From positions 30,285,906-30,349,905 of the forward strand of contig CM038221.1 in NCBI GenBank assembly GCA_021442155.1: a stretch of DNA of 64,000 nucleotides. Direction: 5' to 3'. Source of the stretch: Cymbidium sinense (lineage: Eukaryota > Streptophyta > Magnoliopsida > Asparagales > Orchidaceae). A program made the translations under genes and the position numbers. Each line of letters opens with the position of its first letter. The first letter of the stretch is position 1. Shown one piece after another: positions 1 through 14,600 of the stretch. The notes under the pieces were generated by a model. The model saw nothing but the letters and a program-made list of their open reading frames with translations, made no database searches and was not told where the DNA came from.

Positions 1-2370
1 TCTGAAAAAAGTGGAAGCCCTCCAATCAAGAGTGAAACAAGATGCTTTTGTGCATTATGTTATAAAAGAATACTCATTCAACAAAGTGGTTTCTAATTCT
101 TTTATCTTGATTTTAACTTAGGCTTTAAATGAGGTTATAAGTTATTTATTTTAATTTTGAATTGATTAATTTAGTAGAAGATTTATTTTTCTCTAAAAGC
201 CTAATCGTCATCCTGACCATACATCAAGCAAGAAAAAAACTAGGAAAAGTATGCCATTTCTAAAGCATAAGCTAAACATAACATCAAACATTTTATAAAG
301 CTAACGTAAAAGAATAAAAGGCCAAGTTTGGTCGGGCACCATCGCACAAACTTGAAAAATAAATTGGGTAGCCGAGCTCTACCCTTAAACAACATGGATT
401 ACAAATGAATTAATTACAATTAAGCAAGGAATTCATGTTATGGGGGTCTTCATTCTTCATTTCTTCATTCTTCTTTTCTTCTTTCTTCTTTCTTTTTTTG
501 GTTCCTTCTTTTGGATGGTTGGAATGTGGATACTCCAAAGGCTTCAGATGGTACATAAGATGTGATGTTATGACCAATGCTCATCCTAATCCCCCTGTGG
601 AGAAATTTTTTTTATATATGGTCATCTTCCATCTTATGGTGAAAGGCAAGAATATAAAAATTCATCTTTTTAGGATGCTACACAGATCCCCAGATGTGCT
701 TATTTAGGTGATCAGGTACATCATCAAAGAATAGTGTACTATCTCGGGAGATATAAGTCACTACCCTTTAATGGACCTAATCACCTCAATAAGGACTCCT
801 AAGGATGATGGGTCTGCATATGTACCATAGATTCTTCCCCTACTTTACATGAAAAAGTAAAGTAAGGTTTATTTTAAACCGGGTTCATTAAGTTTCCTAT
901 AGAGGCAAACCCCCATAATTAATTACATCATATGGTACGAGGTCCCTTAGAAATACTCTCGATTAAGGTAAATGATCATTGTCTTCAAAGATTTTAATAA
1001 GAAAGGACTATCAATCGATTAGTTCATTTTTAAAGATCAAATGGGATTGATTAAAGAGAGGGAGTTATTATCGAAGCTAAAAGAAAGACAAGTATGAGAT
1101 GCCCATGATGCTAGGAAACCTAGCGAGCATCTCAAACTATCATATGGTTGGGATTTACATTTTTAAATTGATTTAATCTGTTTGAGTTGCATTTTCATTA
1201 GAAATTTAAGACTTATGATTCTAGAACACAAGATTATGGAAATGCCTAAGAGGTGAGGAATTATGCTTATGGCCCATAAAGGGGAGAAGCAACCTCAGAA
1301 ACTAAATCTAGGGAGCTTTGGTGAAGGACAAAAGCACAACCTAAATCTAAGGCAAAAAATAGGTAATTAGTTTACCTCCACAAGAGTGGACAAACCACAC
1401 CGACTGCTTGGACTTACAACTGCCTGGGGGTGGCTGCCAACTAACTCCTCCGACAATTTTAAATTTATGTAGGCAAGTCTTATGCTTATACAAGATAGTT
1501 AGGATGTTATTTATTTAGAAAGGGACTAAGTCCTTAAACTCACTCCCTAAAGAGACTAGATCATGTAGGGACATGCTTCAAATGACCTAAATTTAATGCA
1601 ATTGAAATTTTATTTTATTTTCATTTTTGAAAAATTATTTTGACTCAGGCTAATAGGATTCATATGCCTAATGTATGAGAAATAAAGTTATTGGACAAAA
1701 TTAACGAGAAGGGAGGAGGTGTGTTTCCACCATGGCTCTCAAAGATCAAGCCAAGTTTCTCTGGCAAAGGTGGAAGCCCTTCAATCAAGAGTGAAATAAG
1801 ATGCATTTGTGCATGATATTATAAAAGAAATACTCATCTAGCTAAGGTGTTGCTAATTCTTTTATCTTGATTTTAAACTTAAGCTTTAAGTGAGGTTATG
1901 AGTTCTTTACTTTTAATTTTGAGTTGTTAAGTTTAGTAAAAGATTTATTTTTCCCTAAGAGCCTAATCCACATCCAGGCCATAAATAAAGTAAGGAAGAA
2001 ACTAGAAAAAGATGTCACTTAATGCAAAAGCTAAACAAATCATCAATTAATTTATAAAGCTAATCATAAAAAGAATAAGAGGTCGTTGTGGTCGGGTACC
2101 ACCGTACAAACCTAAAAAATGAATTAAGTAGCCGAGCTCTACCCTTATACAACCTAGATTATAAATAAATTAAATACAATTAAGTAAGGAATTCATTGTT
2201 ATGGGGGGTCTTCAAATTTCATTTATTTATTCTTTTTTTCTTCTTTCTTCTTCTTTTCTTCTTTCTTCTTTGGCTCCTTCTTTTGGATGGTTGGAAGGTG
2301 GATGTTCTAAAGGCCTCACATGGTGCATAAGATAAGATCTTATGACCAATGCTTATCCTAATCCTCATAA
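1..2370 (+). repeat. Partial long non-coding repeat unit R0 (with internal duplication)
   Basis: The stretch near 1-600 is repeated near 1,760-2,350: the same passage about connected segments (GTGGAAGCCC, then GGTCGGG-ACCA, GCCGAGCTCTACCC, a CTT/TTC-rich tract and a TTTGGATGGTTGGAA word) occurs in both, about 1.76 kb apart. Between them (about 700-1,690) is a segment that reappears in reverse complement at about 33,000-34,260. No coding potential was recognised; the 90-codon open frame over the CTT tract is low complexity. The left edge lies outside the window. Confidence 0.6.
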
Positions 2371-5300
2371 CAATCATTCCAAAATCTTAATTGCAAAATT
2401 TACATAAAAAGGAAAAGTAAATCTAGCTAACACATGCAAAACAAAGGTTAGCTAAACAAACCATCAAATCCCAAGCATGTATATTGGACTTAACACCCCA
2501 CACATGGGTGACTAAGTCCACCTGACCTATTGGATTATGCTTAGGGGTATAAGCACCTGCATAGTAAAAGCATTTATATTTTTATTTATTACAACGCCCT
2601 TTAACCACAATCCCCTATAGAAAATAATAGTTAGACTAAGATCACCCTACCATTCATTCTACGCACATACATCCTAACATCCAGTCTAAAACATGTATCA
2701 CAAAATAAAACAAACGTCAAACCATGCACCGCCCTAACCTAAAGCTACAAGTGGTGACTTAGGCTAATGTGTGTGCTTTGAAGGTTTGTATGATATGTTT
2801 AGCTATGGCTTTAACTTAGAATTTTCTAAGTGTGAACATTTTTAACTTAGAGGAGAATTTCATTTAAGTTGTTTAATTAATTTAGGTTAATTTTATTTCA
2901 TGTTTTGATTATGATCAAGTGAATCCTACAATTAATTACTAAGTTATAAAGAGAGGGAAAGAGAAGGGAACTTCTCTTTCCTTCCCTAACATAAGTAATT
3001 TCTAAAGTAGATTCATGTTTTTGTTTTATTTAATGAATTTTTTAATTAAGTATTTTAATCAATCCTAAGTTTAGATAAACTCTAAACAAACCCATTCAAA
3101 AAGAAAGGCAATTTACGATTAAATAAAATGAACTAAATTCACAAAACATACATCACTTCATTTCTTTCCCAACATGATAACATGCATATGAAGGAGTCCT
3201 TAAGCATATCTGTATACACAAATGAGAATATTTAACACACTTTATGATGCATTCTAAGTAATTCATTTAAAAAAATTTGGAAGTTTATTATGCATGACTT
3301 TCATTAAGTAGAAAAGGGATTTCTTATCCAATTTTCACATGCACACATAAAAGTAAGAAAGACATAAGTGAGTACATCATCTTTGTTAACCAGAGGTGTA
3401 AGGTACAAGACCTACTTAGAGCTTCTTAAAGTCTCACAACCTCGAGGTTGTCCAGACTAATATACCACTTTCCTTAAATACAAACATGTGTACAAAAGAA
3501 ATGAAATGGAAAAGAAAGAATGCAAAAATTTGTATTAGTTGATTTATTTTGTTTATTCAATTTATATGTGCAAGCATAGGTATATTTCTTAAGTGATAGT
3601 ATATGGATGAATAGGATATGGAATTAGGCAAGTATTAGGTTCTTTTCAAATGAACCATACATCTTACCAAATCCTATTCAAAACTATACTAAAAGAGAAG
3701 AGGAGGAAAACCTATACTAAGCACATCCTTATATCTTACTCACATGCAAGCTTAGAATTAAAATATAAGTAACACACTTTCAATTTTGATAATTTATTCA
3801 TATGTTTTGAAAATAATTTGAATTTAATAGATAATAACCACTCATATTATTACTTTAGTCAACACATACAAATTTTACATAAAGTAAATATATTCATTTT
3901 AAATTTGAATTTTGAAAAGTATAAATGCATGAAATCACATGTCATACATATTTAGCATGTTGGGGAAAGAACTAAAGCAATGAAAGAATGTAAATATATT
4001 CACTTCAATTAAATCCTAAAGACAATCTTATGAAATAAGAAAGCTTAAAATAAATCAAAGTTCATTTAGTATTATTTTTGTTTGATCTTGAGTTTAGTTT
4101 AATTTTGAAAATGTGGATTGCGTTTGTTGTTCCTAACCCATTCCCACATGTGTTTGACATTTTTTTTTAATTTTTAGATGATTAGATTCATTTTAAGTTT
4201 TTGACTAGGTTAATGCATGAATTAAACAAGTTAATTACCCCTTACCTACACCACCTTAGCTTAGTTAATCAAATAATTATGAGCTAATTAGATGACATAA
4301 AACCTTACAAAGAATTTAAATTTGTAATGCACCTAGGAAGAAAAGGGCCTAATGCAGTTTGGCTCATGATTAATGGTTAATTAAGTTAAGGGGTTTAACT
4401 TAAGTAATTTCAAAACACCCATCACACATGTGAGTTTGGTTTTGATTTCCTTAATTGAACTTAGGCTCTTGAACACCTAAGCATCTACCCAAAGTAGATT
4501 AATTAAGTTTTGAAAGATTTTTAGAATTTTTAGAAATTAATTAAGAGGATAATTAATGAATTAACCCTTAATTATGAGAGGATTAAGGAAAGAAAAGGGG
4601 GTTTAGGGAATAGCTTAGGAGAAATACCCCAAAATTATTCCCTAAGCCTCCTATTCATTGGATCTAACCTTAATCAACTCCAATGAGGGATAAATACACT
4701 AATCCCACCCTTAATTATCCTTAATTATATTAAGGGAGTAAATAGGAAATGCATTTGCAATTCCCCCAATTAAGCCTTCAATAAATCTCAATAAAATTAG
4801 AGGAGCTAGAAGTCATATCCCAAAATATATCCAAGAAGTTTGGGATTAATCAGAGGATTAATTAAGGGGTAATTAGCAAAATAAGATTTCCATTAAAACC
4901 TAAAATCAGAGAAAAATATAACTCAAAATCCATTAAAATCAATTTTAGAATATTTTAGATTGAATTATCTTTTAGTTAAAATTTATCTCATATTTTTTGA
5001 TTTTTATTTAGGGAGATATGAAATTTTGATGCTTAGGGGATTAATTAAAATTAATTAAAATTAATTAAAACCATAATTAATTCCTTTAACTCACAGCTTG
5101 ACATGCGGCGATGGTGGTTAGCATGCTTTACACATGTCATGCTGTGAGCCATCGACTTAAACGTCGCATCAAGGCAGCAGCGTGGAGGTGGGACACGGTT
5201 TGATCCCTGTCGTTCGATCAAGGATCGAATGGTCAGGAATCAACCCATGGTTTCTAAAAGGATAAATCAATTTATAAACGTGCGCTTAATCTCGATCATC

Positions 5301-5499
5301 CATCCAAAATGCACGGATGGACGGCCAGGATTACCCCTGTTCTTTCTTGAGGATCAATGGAGACTGTCCATGATCTAAGGGAAGATCTGAGCTCGCTCGA
5401 GCTTGGATTAGGGTAGGATTTTACCCACACCATCTTATACTAATGGCAAGCCTGTCCAACTGTGGAATTATTATGCCATGAACATTTTTTTTACAAAAG

Positions 5500-5640
5500 A
5501 CCAACACCTCCTAAGCCTAGTGGTCAGAAAATTCCATACCTCGCCTGAGGTGATCACCGGCACTCGAGTTCGATGAGGTAGCTTCGTCTAGTGGAGACAA
5601 ATCCCTGTTGAAAGTTTCAAGCCTTGGGGTTGAGTAGGTC
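5500..5640 (+). mobile_element. Possible tRNA-derived SINE head (Pol III A and B boxes)
   Basis: AGCCTAGTGG at 5,514-5,523 fits the A-box consensus RGYNNARYGG, and GTTCGATGA at 5,568-5,576 fits eight of nine bases of the B-box consensus GWTCRANNC. The 44-bp spacing is normal for a tRNA-derived SINE. The stretch is absent from the other repeat units by eye, as expected for a separate insertion. No poly(A) or T-run end and no target duplication were identified, so chance remains possible. Confidence 0.3.
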
Positions 5641-7353
5641 TCTCTATGGACCAAGCTCTCATCCTCTCCTTTGTGGCTTTGATCGAATTCAACTCATCCT
5701 TGCTTTGGAAACTTATGTGAATGCTTTGGTGCACTCGGCTTGGTCCCCTAAGGGAGTGTACAAAGGCAATTGAAGTGAATTGGAGTATGGAAGAAGTTTG
5801 GAAATTAGTTGAGCTCCCTTATTTTTAAAGGATGAAAATCAAGAAAGATTGATTTCAAATCCCTCCTAGGAAGCTTAGGATTGCTCTCTGATGGCTCCTC
5901 ACACTCTCTAGCACTCAATCGACAATGAGGATGTTGAATTCAAATGGAATTTGGGGGAGTATATATCCCCCTATGGTAATCGAGGGACTGAAGCATGGGT
6001 TGCCATTTTGATCCAATTGACCATATGGAAAGGGTTATTTGGGCTGCTTGAAGTTGGCACATGGTCAGTTTGAGCTTATGAGTGGATTGGTAACCTCCCA
6101 TGTGCTTCAAATCAAGTGGAGGGAGGTTTTCAAGTTGGCCAATTTGAGCTAGGGGTCAATTTTGGCCTTGGGTCCATTTAGGCTGACCCAAACCCATTGA
6201 GTTGGGTGCACCACCCTCCGTAGGGTTCACTTAACCTATTAGGAAGGTATCAAGTTGATATGAAGAGGGCTTGACCAAATTACCCATGGATTAGACCAAA
6301 TTTATTCTATAGACTAGGGGTAGAATAGTCATTTGGCCAATTTTTGAATTTGAATATGGTGGGTATGTGAAGAAAATGGGTTTGGCCAAGTTTCATTGGA
6401 TTTGGAATTCATTTGATAAGATTTGGCTCATGTTGACCCATTTAGATTAAAATGGGTCAACTTGGGTCAAGTTGACCAATTGGTCAAATTGGGTCAAACC
6501 AAGGGTTAGTTCAAGTTCATATGACAATTTGAAATATTTTGGTGGCTTTGGTTTGATTCAATTTTGTTTAGTTTTGAATTTGGTTCATATGACTTCATTT
6601 AGGTCAAATGGGTCAAGTTGATCAATTTGACCCATTTGACCTATTTGAGCTAAGTCATGGGTAGGTTAAGGTTTGGTTAGTCATATGGAGTGGACTGATA
6701 TCTTTGTTTCCAATCAATTTTGGTTAGCTTAGAATTTGGCTCAACATGACCCCTTTAGGTCAAGTTGGGGTCAAGATCCATTGGGCTAGGTTGGGTCTAG
6801 TTGGCCAATTGAGGCTTTGGTCAACTTCAACAAGTGATTTGGAATGAACTTGACCCATTGGTTTCAATCAATTTGGCTTAGATCAAGTTTTGATACATTT
6901 TGACTTTTTAGGTCAAGTTGAGTCAACTTGGGTCAAGTGACCAATTGGGTTGGGTTAGGCTCAAATGTTGACTTGGTCAAGTTCAAATATAGGTCATGAA
7001 TGAACTTAGATCAATGGTTTCAATCAATTTGGCCTATGATAGAGTTTGGCTAGTTTAGGTTTCATTTTGGCTAAGTGTTGACTTGGTCAACCCTTAAGTT
7101 TGACTTAGTTTGACCCAATTTGGTTGATTGATCATCTCATGATGAGAGGCATAGGTGAGTTTGATTCAATCCAATTTGGTTAGGATTAGAATTTGGCTCA
7201 TAAGGGTACTTTAGGTCACTTTGGGTCAAGTGAGTCTAAGTGGGTCAAATGGCTTGGTCAAAGCTTGATTTGAGTTTGATTGAACTTGTATATGGACTTA
7301 TGATTGAAATATAAATCTATTCGCAAGTGGTTTGAAGTCAAATAGGTTTTGAT

Positions 7354-8290
7354 TCATTTGACAATTTCATATTCAAAGGAAGAATATGAATGGATTTGGG
7401 GTTTGAATTTTAATTGGATTTTTATTTGATGATTGAAGTTTGTATTTATATCTGGATTCATGATTGTAGGGTTGATTGAATCCTGAAGAAAAATTAAGAG
7501 TTTGGCTTGATTTGAAGTTGATTTGGCTAAGTTCAAGATTTTGACTTGAAAGGCTTAGGTTGGATTTTGAGTGGAGTGATTTTTGGAATTGTGTTTGATT
7601 GTTTAAATTTATATTTCATTTATATATGGGAATATAAATGAGAATATAAATGGGTCATGAGAAAATTTCAAAGATTTGAAGTGATTTGATCATGATTTGG
7701 GCTATGTCCATTAAAAGGAAATTTAAAGGACTTAAGAAATTTTGGAGTGGGGATTTGAATTTTTGAACTTAGTTTGATTGATTTATATTTATATTTCATT
7801 TATATATGTGAATATAAATGACTTATGAGAAAATCCCATGAATTTGGATTGATTTGAAGATGATTTTCGCTAAGTCCTTAAGAGGGAAATTAAGGTCTTA
7901 AGAAAAATTTTAAATTTTGAATAGGGATTGAATTTTTGAATTTAGTTTGATTGATTTAAATTTATATTTCATTTACATATGTGAATATAAATGAGGATAT
8001 AAATGAGTTATGAGAAAATCCCATGAATTTGAATTGATTTAGATTTGATTTTGGCTAAGTCCATGAAGGAAAATTTAAAGGACTTTGGAAAATGTCATGA
8101 ATTGATTTTGAATTTTGAGTTTAGTTGGATTGGTTTGAATTTATATTTCATTCATATATATGAATATAAATGAGAATATAAATGAATTATGAGAAAATCT
8201 CTAGGATTTGATTTGGTTTTGATCATGATTTTGGCTAAGTCCTTAAGAGAAGATTAAGGATTTAAGAAGGATTTGGACTTAAGAATTTCA
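7354..8290 (+). repeat. ~180-bp tandem repeats in R1
   Basis: ATATTTCATT recurs at 7,611, 7,791, 7,964 and 8,143, giving spacings of 180, 173 and 179 bp. Each copy carries ATATGTGAATATAAATGA-like and GAGAAAATCCCATGAATTTG-like words and a GGCTAAGTCC word. A related single copy at 7,354-7,536 leaves a 60-codon open frame on the minus strand. The repeats are AT-rich and not recognised as a known satellite. Confidence 0.65.
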
Positions 8291-8603
8291 TTCATGGGTT
8301 TCAATCATGGTTTTCAATCATAGATTTGATTTGAGTTTGGAGAAAATCAAATAAGATTGATTTGGAGTTTGACTTGAAGGAAGGAAGGTTAGGAATAGTT
8401 CAAGCTAAGGGTAGGCAAATTTCCCTCACACCCCTAAGGCATGATCTATTCCTATGGCTAACTTTTCTAAGTCTCTAGGGCTAGGTTGAGTGTCCAGCTA
8501 ATCACTAGATGTGTCTTAAGACTAAGAAACTCTTAAAGTCTAAGAGAAGTCCTATGTTTAAGATGGAAGGGTTGAGAGCTCATTCTAAAAATGAGGTCAA
8601 CAC

Positions 8604-11600
8604 CCCCATAACAATCATTCCAAAATCCTAATTGCAAAAGTACATGAAAAGGAAAAAAGTAAATCTAATTAAAATCTACAAAACAGAGATTAGTTAAACA
8701 AACCACACATTCCCAAGCATGCATATAAAAAAATTGGACCTAGCACCCCACTCATGGGTAACCAAGTCCGCCTGGCCTATTTTAGATTTTGCTTCGGGGT
8801 ATAAGTAACCTGCACAGCAAAAGCAGTTACATTTTTATTAAAGCACCCCTTAAGCACAATCCCCTACATAAGATAATTATTAGACTAAATCATCCTACCA
8901 TTCATTCTATGCATATACACTTAACATCTAGACTAAAATAAAATATCACAAAATAAAAGCAAACATCAAACCATGCACCGCCCTAATATAGGACTAGAAG
9001 TGGTGACTTAGCCTAATGTGTGTGCCATATAATGTTTGTGTGGTATGCTTAGCTAGCCTTTAAGGTTAGGATTTTCTAAGTGTGAAAAGGTTCAACTTAG
9101 AACGATGGTCTCATTTAAGCTGTTTAGCCGATATGGGTTAATTTTATTTGATGATTTGATTTGGTTTGAATGAACGTACTTAATTACTAAAGGTTGTAAA
9201 GAGAGGAAAAGAGAAGAGAACTTCTCTTTCCTCCCTACCTTAAGCGATTTCTAAGGTAGATTCATTAAAGATTTTTGTTTAGTGAATGTTTTATTATGTA
9301 TTTTAATTAATCCTAAGTTTAGATTTTCTCTAAATAAACCTATTCAAAAAGAAAGACATTTTAAGATTAAGTAAAGCGAAATACTATCACAAAACATACA
9401 ACATTTTATTTCTTTCTCATATGTGTATCATGCACATGAATGAATCCTAAGCATATCTATACATGCGATGTAAGTATTTAGCACAATTTAATAATGAATG
9501 CTAAGAGAGGTTGCTTAAGGAAATTTGGAATGTTTTATGTATGCATGATTTTGTTAAGTAGAAGAGAGCGGTTCTTTTATCCATTTTTCATATGCGCACT
9601 TACAAGTATAAAAGACATAAGTGAGTACGATGCCATTTTTAGTACTAGGGTGTAAGGTACAAGACCTACTTAGGGCTATTTAAAAGCCTCGCAACCTCGG
9701 GGTTGTCCAGACTAATATACCACTTTTCTTAAATATATGTGCATGTACAAAAATAAATGCATGGAAAGAGAATCATGCAAAGAGTTTATGTTTGTTTGTT
9801 AAGCAGAAGAGAGTGACTATTTTATCCATTTTCATATACACATTTACAAGTATAAAAGATATAAGTGAGTATGACGTCATCATAGCACTGGGGTGTAAGG
9901 TACAAGACCTACTAGTATTACTTAAAGCCTCACAACCCGGGTTGTCCAAACTAATATAACACTTTTCTTAAATACATGTGAAAAGAAATGCATGGAAAGA
10001 GAACACGCAAATTCGTTCGATGTTTTTTTGAATGATAGAATTATTTTATATATGTGATGTGGAATTCCTTCTTGAGTTATGACATAGAAGTGTATAGGAA
10101 TGGATTTCAAACAAGTGTTATGTCCTTTTAAAATGGACTATACACTTTGTAAATCCTATTCAATCTTATGTTAAGAAAGAGAGGGAAAATCACATAACAC
10201 ATTTTATACTATTCACATGCAAGCTCATAAGTACTTATAGATAGCATTAATGTTTGGTTTATAAGTTTTAAAAATATTTTTGGATTTAGTAGTGATAATA
10301 GCTATTCATATCTTACTTTAGCCAAAACATGCAATTTGATATAAAGGAAACTTTTCATTTTAATTTTATCTTCAAAAGACATGAATGCGTGCTTTTCATA
10401 TGACATACCATTTAGCATGCTAGGAAAGAAATAAAGTCATGTAAGCATGTAACTTCACTCACCCTAATTAATTCCTAATGACAATCTTTTGAAGTAAGAT
10501 CATTTAAAGAGAATCAAAAGTTATTTAAAGAGACTTTCATTTTATTTTGAGTTTGATTTGAATTAGGAAAGTGTGAAGAGGTTTGCTAGTCCTAATCCAT
10601 TCCCACATGTGTGTATTATTTTAGTTTAATTTTTAGGAGATTAGATTAATTTTATGCTTTGGTTAGGTTAAGGTGTAGATTAAGTTCATTAATTATCCCT
10701 TACCTATACCATTTTAACATATTTAATCAAATAATTATGAGCCAATGTGTGACATAAAACCACAAGGAATTTAAATCAGCAATGCATCCTAGGAAATAAA
10801 GGTACCTAATGCAATTGGCTCACAATTAATAATTATTAAGCTAAAGGGTTTAATTATGAGCTAATGTATGACATAAAACCACAAGAAATTTAAATCAACA
10901 ATGCATCCTAGGAAAGGAAGGTACCAAATGCAATTGGCTCACAAATAATTATGAGCCAATGTATGACATAAAACCACAAGGAATTTAAATGAGCAGTGCT
11001 TCCTAGGAAAGAAAGAAACTTAATGTAATTGGCTTACAATTAATGATTAATTATGCAAAAAAGGTTTAATTTAAGTACTTTCATAACCCTTCCCACACAT
11101 ATGGGTTATGTATGATTTTCTTAAGTTACTTAGGTTATTGAACACCTAAGCATCTACCTAAGAAGGATTGATTAAGTTTTTGGATTAATTTTTATTTTGA
11201 GAATTTGATTTGATTAATTAATTAGATCATTAGTGGATTAACCCTTAATTAGATTTGGATTTAAGCAAGAAAGGGGGTTTAGGGAATAGCTAAAGAAAAA
11301 TATCCCAAAATCATTCCATAAATCTCCTAATCACTTAAATAATATTTAATTATCTTAATCAAGGAATTAAACCACTGTTCACATGCTTAATTAACCTTAA
11401 TTACTTTAAAAGAGTGATTAGGGGTTCATTAATTAATTTTCCTAATTAACTCATTAATAAATTTCAAGAAAATTAGGGGAGGCAGAAGTCATCCCACTAA
11501 ACATGCCTGAGAAGTTTGGAATTAATTAATAAAGTCATTAGGGTTATTAAGTTTCCAAATAAACCCTAATTAAGAAAAATCTACTCTTCAAATTTAATTA

Positions 11601-14600
11601 GAAATAATTTTATTAGATTATTCTCTGAATTATCATTAAGATGAACTTGAGTTTGTATTTTTTTTTTTAGATTTTTCTACAATTAGTTATGAATTTAGGG
11701 AGTTTCAATTGATTTAAGTGATTTTATAAATTATGTTAATTTATTTTATTAAAATAAATCATTTGACACTCAAAATTCAATATCTCTTAATCCAAAGGTC
11801 CTTTTGACTTGAAATGTTTATGGTATATGTATTTTAACTTCAATTTTAATCTTTAAAAATTTCAACTTAATTTGACATGTGTTTTTTGTTTAATTAATGA
11901 AATTTAATTTTTACTAAAACTCAAATTAGGCTCAAAATATGTAGTGAAATTTGGGGATTTTAGGTTTGTTTGATTCCTCTTAGAAAGCCAAATCCAACGA
12001 GCCATTGTTTGCAATTTTTGTTAAGTATTTTATTTTATATGAATTTTTGAAATTTTAGGTGATTTAAATAATTTTTTTAAATCAGAAAATCTGATTTTCC
12101 ATCTTAACACAATGAGCATAACGTCGGCGGCACGTGGCAACGGCATGATTGGGCGCCGCGGTGCCATGTACGCATACCACAAGGTGCATTCGATTGGTGC
12201 AGTGCGTTAGCGGGATGGGAAATGAATGCGGTTGACGCGTGCGTGTGGACCATCGATGGCTAATCGGATGGTCTTGAATCGCATGATCTAGGCCGATCGC
12301 GCAGCGGCGCGTGATCGAGCCATCCGATTATCGAACCGTTGGATCAGTGATCCATGGGATCACGCAATCCATGCACCGTGAGCCATCGATCCGCAAAACG
12401 GATGGACGTGGTACTGCCCGGCGGTGAAAAATAGGGGGTTTTGGAAGAAAAAGAGGAATTATAAGTGAAAACATCTCCAAATTGACTCATTTTCATGCCA
12501 ATTCGCACTGGAAAATTTTTTTTTGTAATTGGGATGATTTAAAGTAAAAATGCAGAATTATCTTGGATAAATTCTTAAAAATTACATGAAAAATCATCAC
12601 AAATGAAGGATCCTAAGGCCGACTACGATTTTTAAAAGTTACCTCACCGGGGATGATTTCCAATGGCAGTGATGACTCGAGCACGTTGTTGAGTGAGGGA
12701 AGAGGTCTTGGAATGAGCTTGGATCTTCACCTTCATGTCAAAATAAAGTTTCCTCCAGTGATCGACGTTTCCTCGCTAAAATCCACTTAGGTTTGAAGTA
12801 TTTCTCTTCAAAATGAAGTGGAGGTGATTGCCAATGGGTTTGGGAGTTCTAGGAGAGGGAGAATGAGAGGAATGGGTGAATGCTTCAGTGTCTAATGCCT
12901 TGGAATAAAAATTGAATGAAAATCTCTCTTTTTTTGAAAAGTGGCTCACTTTGGTTGGCTAAGGCATGAAAAGTGGCTGCCAAGAATGACAAATGGGTGT
13001 CCTAGCCAAGGGGAGGTGAGAGTCCTTCATGCCAAGTGTTCCAATGAGAGATGAGGTGATTTCACCTCTCCATGAGTCATGGCTTCCCCAACCACTCCTT
13101 TTAGAAAATCAGTGTCCATGGTGCCTATGTGGACCAATGGATGAGTGCCAAGTGGCCAAGGAAGAAAAATGACCACTTAGGCAAGTGTCTTTTCTCATGG
13201 GATGCCCTTGACCCAAGGGCAAAGTGGACATTTGACATTGAATTTGATTTGAGCAAATTTTAATTGAGTCAAAAGTAAGTTGGACCAAATTTCATGTCAT
13301 TTGAAGTTCATTTGGTTTAATTTGGGTTAATTTGACCCATTTGGGTCAAATTGGGTCAAAACGGGTTAGGTTGACCAATTGGTCAAATTGGGTCAAACTA
13401 AGAGTTGAGTCAAATGACTATTTGGAGTGCATTGGTTCAATTAGTTTCAATCAATTTGGTTTAATTTGGATTTAATTTGGATTTTGGCCAGTTTGATCCT
13501 TTAGGTCAATTTGGGCTAAGTTGACCAGTTTGACCCAATTGACCAAATTGGCTTGAATCATGACTTAGTTTAGGTTTGGTTGATCATTTGAAATATATTA
13601 TAGGCTTTGGTTAAGTTCAATTTGGATTTGATTGGGTTTAAGGTTGATTTGACTCTTAAGGTCAAATTGGGCTAAGTTGGGTTATGGTCAATTGGGCTAG
13701 GTTGGGTCTAGTTAGCTAATTGATCAAATTGGATTTAATTGAGGCTTTAGTCAAGTTCAATAATCAATTTGGAGTGAACTTGAGCCATTGGTTGCAATCA
13801 ATTTGGTTTAGGTTGCAATTTGGCTAGTTTGGGTTCATATGGGTTAAAGGGTTGACTTGGTCAACAGGCTAGGTTGAGTTGGTTTGACCCAATTCATGAT
13901 AATTGATTAACCTATGATGATCAACAAATATAACATGAAGTTTGTATTGGCTTAACTCACTTTGATTTCAATTGAATTGGATTTTGAATTATGTAGGTCA
14001 AATTAGCCTCTTCGGGTCAAGTGAGCCAATTGTGTTTAGTTGGCTTGATTAAGGCTTGATTCAAGTTTGTTTGAACTCACATATAGACTTGTGATTGAAA
14101 TATAAATCCATTTGCAAGTGATTTGGAGTCAACTGAGTTTTTATTCATTTGACAATTTCAAGTCAAAAGGGTGAATATGGGTTTGACTTGGGTTAGCTTT
14201 TTTTGAATTTAGTTTTGGTTTGATGGTTAGAGTTTATGTTTATATTTGGATTCATGATTGAAGGATTGATTGAATCATGAAGAAAAATTAAAGGTTTGTC
14301 TTGATTTGAGTTTTATTTGGCTAAGTTCAAGATTTTGACTTGAAGGCTTAGGTTGGATTTTGGTTGAATTTGGATTTAATTTTTGAATTGATTCTTGGAT
14401 TGATGATTGAAGTTTGTATTTATATTTAGATTCATGATTGTAGGATTGATTGAATCATGAAGAAAAATTAAGGGTTTGGCTTGATTTGAAATTGATTTGG
14501 CTAAGTTCAATATTTTGACTTGAAGGCTTAGGTTAGATTTTTGATTGAATTTGGATTTCAATTTTGAATTGATTCTTGGATTGATGATTGAAGTTTTTAT

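Larger units (their letters stand above)
2371..8603 (+). repeat. Long non-coding repeat unit R1
   Basis: The unit opens with CATAACAATCATTCCAAAA, which recurs almost unchanged at 8,607, and closes with GAGCTCATTCTAAAAATGAG then GTCAACA, which recurs near 21,174 and 27,791. In order it holds an AT-rich part with the words TAAGGTACAAGACCTACTTA and GTTGTCCAGACTAATATACC (3,380-3,470), a GC-richer island (5,090-5,420), a stretch dense in GGTCAA/TTGACC words (6,150-7,290) and about 180-bp tandem repeats (7,354-8,290). No gag or pol motif was recognised in any frame. It may be a large non-autonomous retrotransposon derivative or a long satellite-like repeat; the class is inference. Confidence 0.6.

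Noticed and set aside
435..707. 90-codon open frame near the left end
   Set aside because: It is Phe/Ser-rich low complexity over a CTT tract that is duplicated at 2,220-2,280 without the frame.
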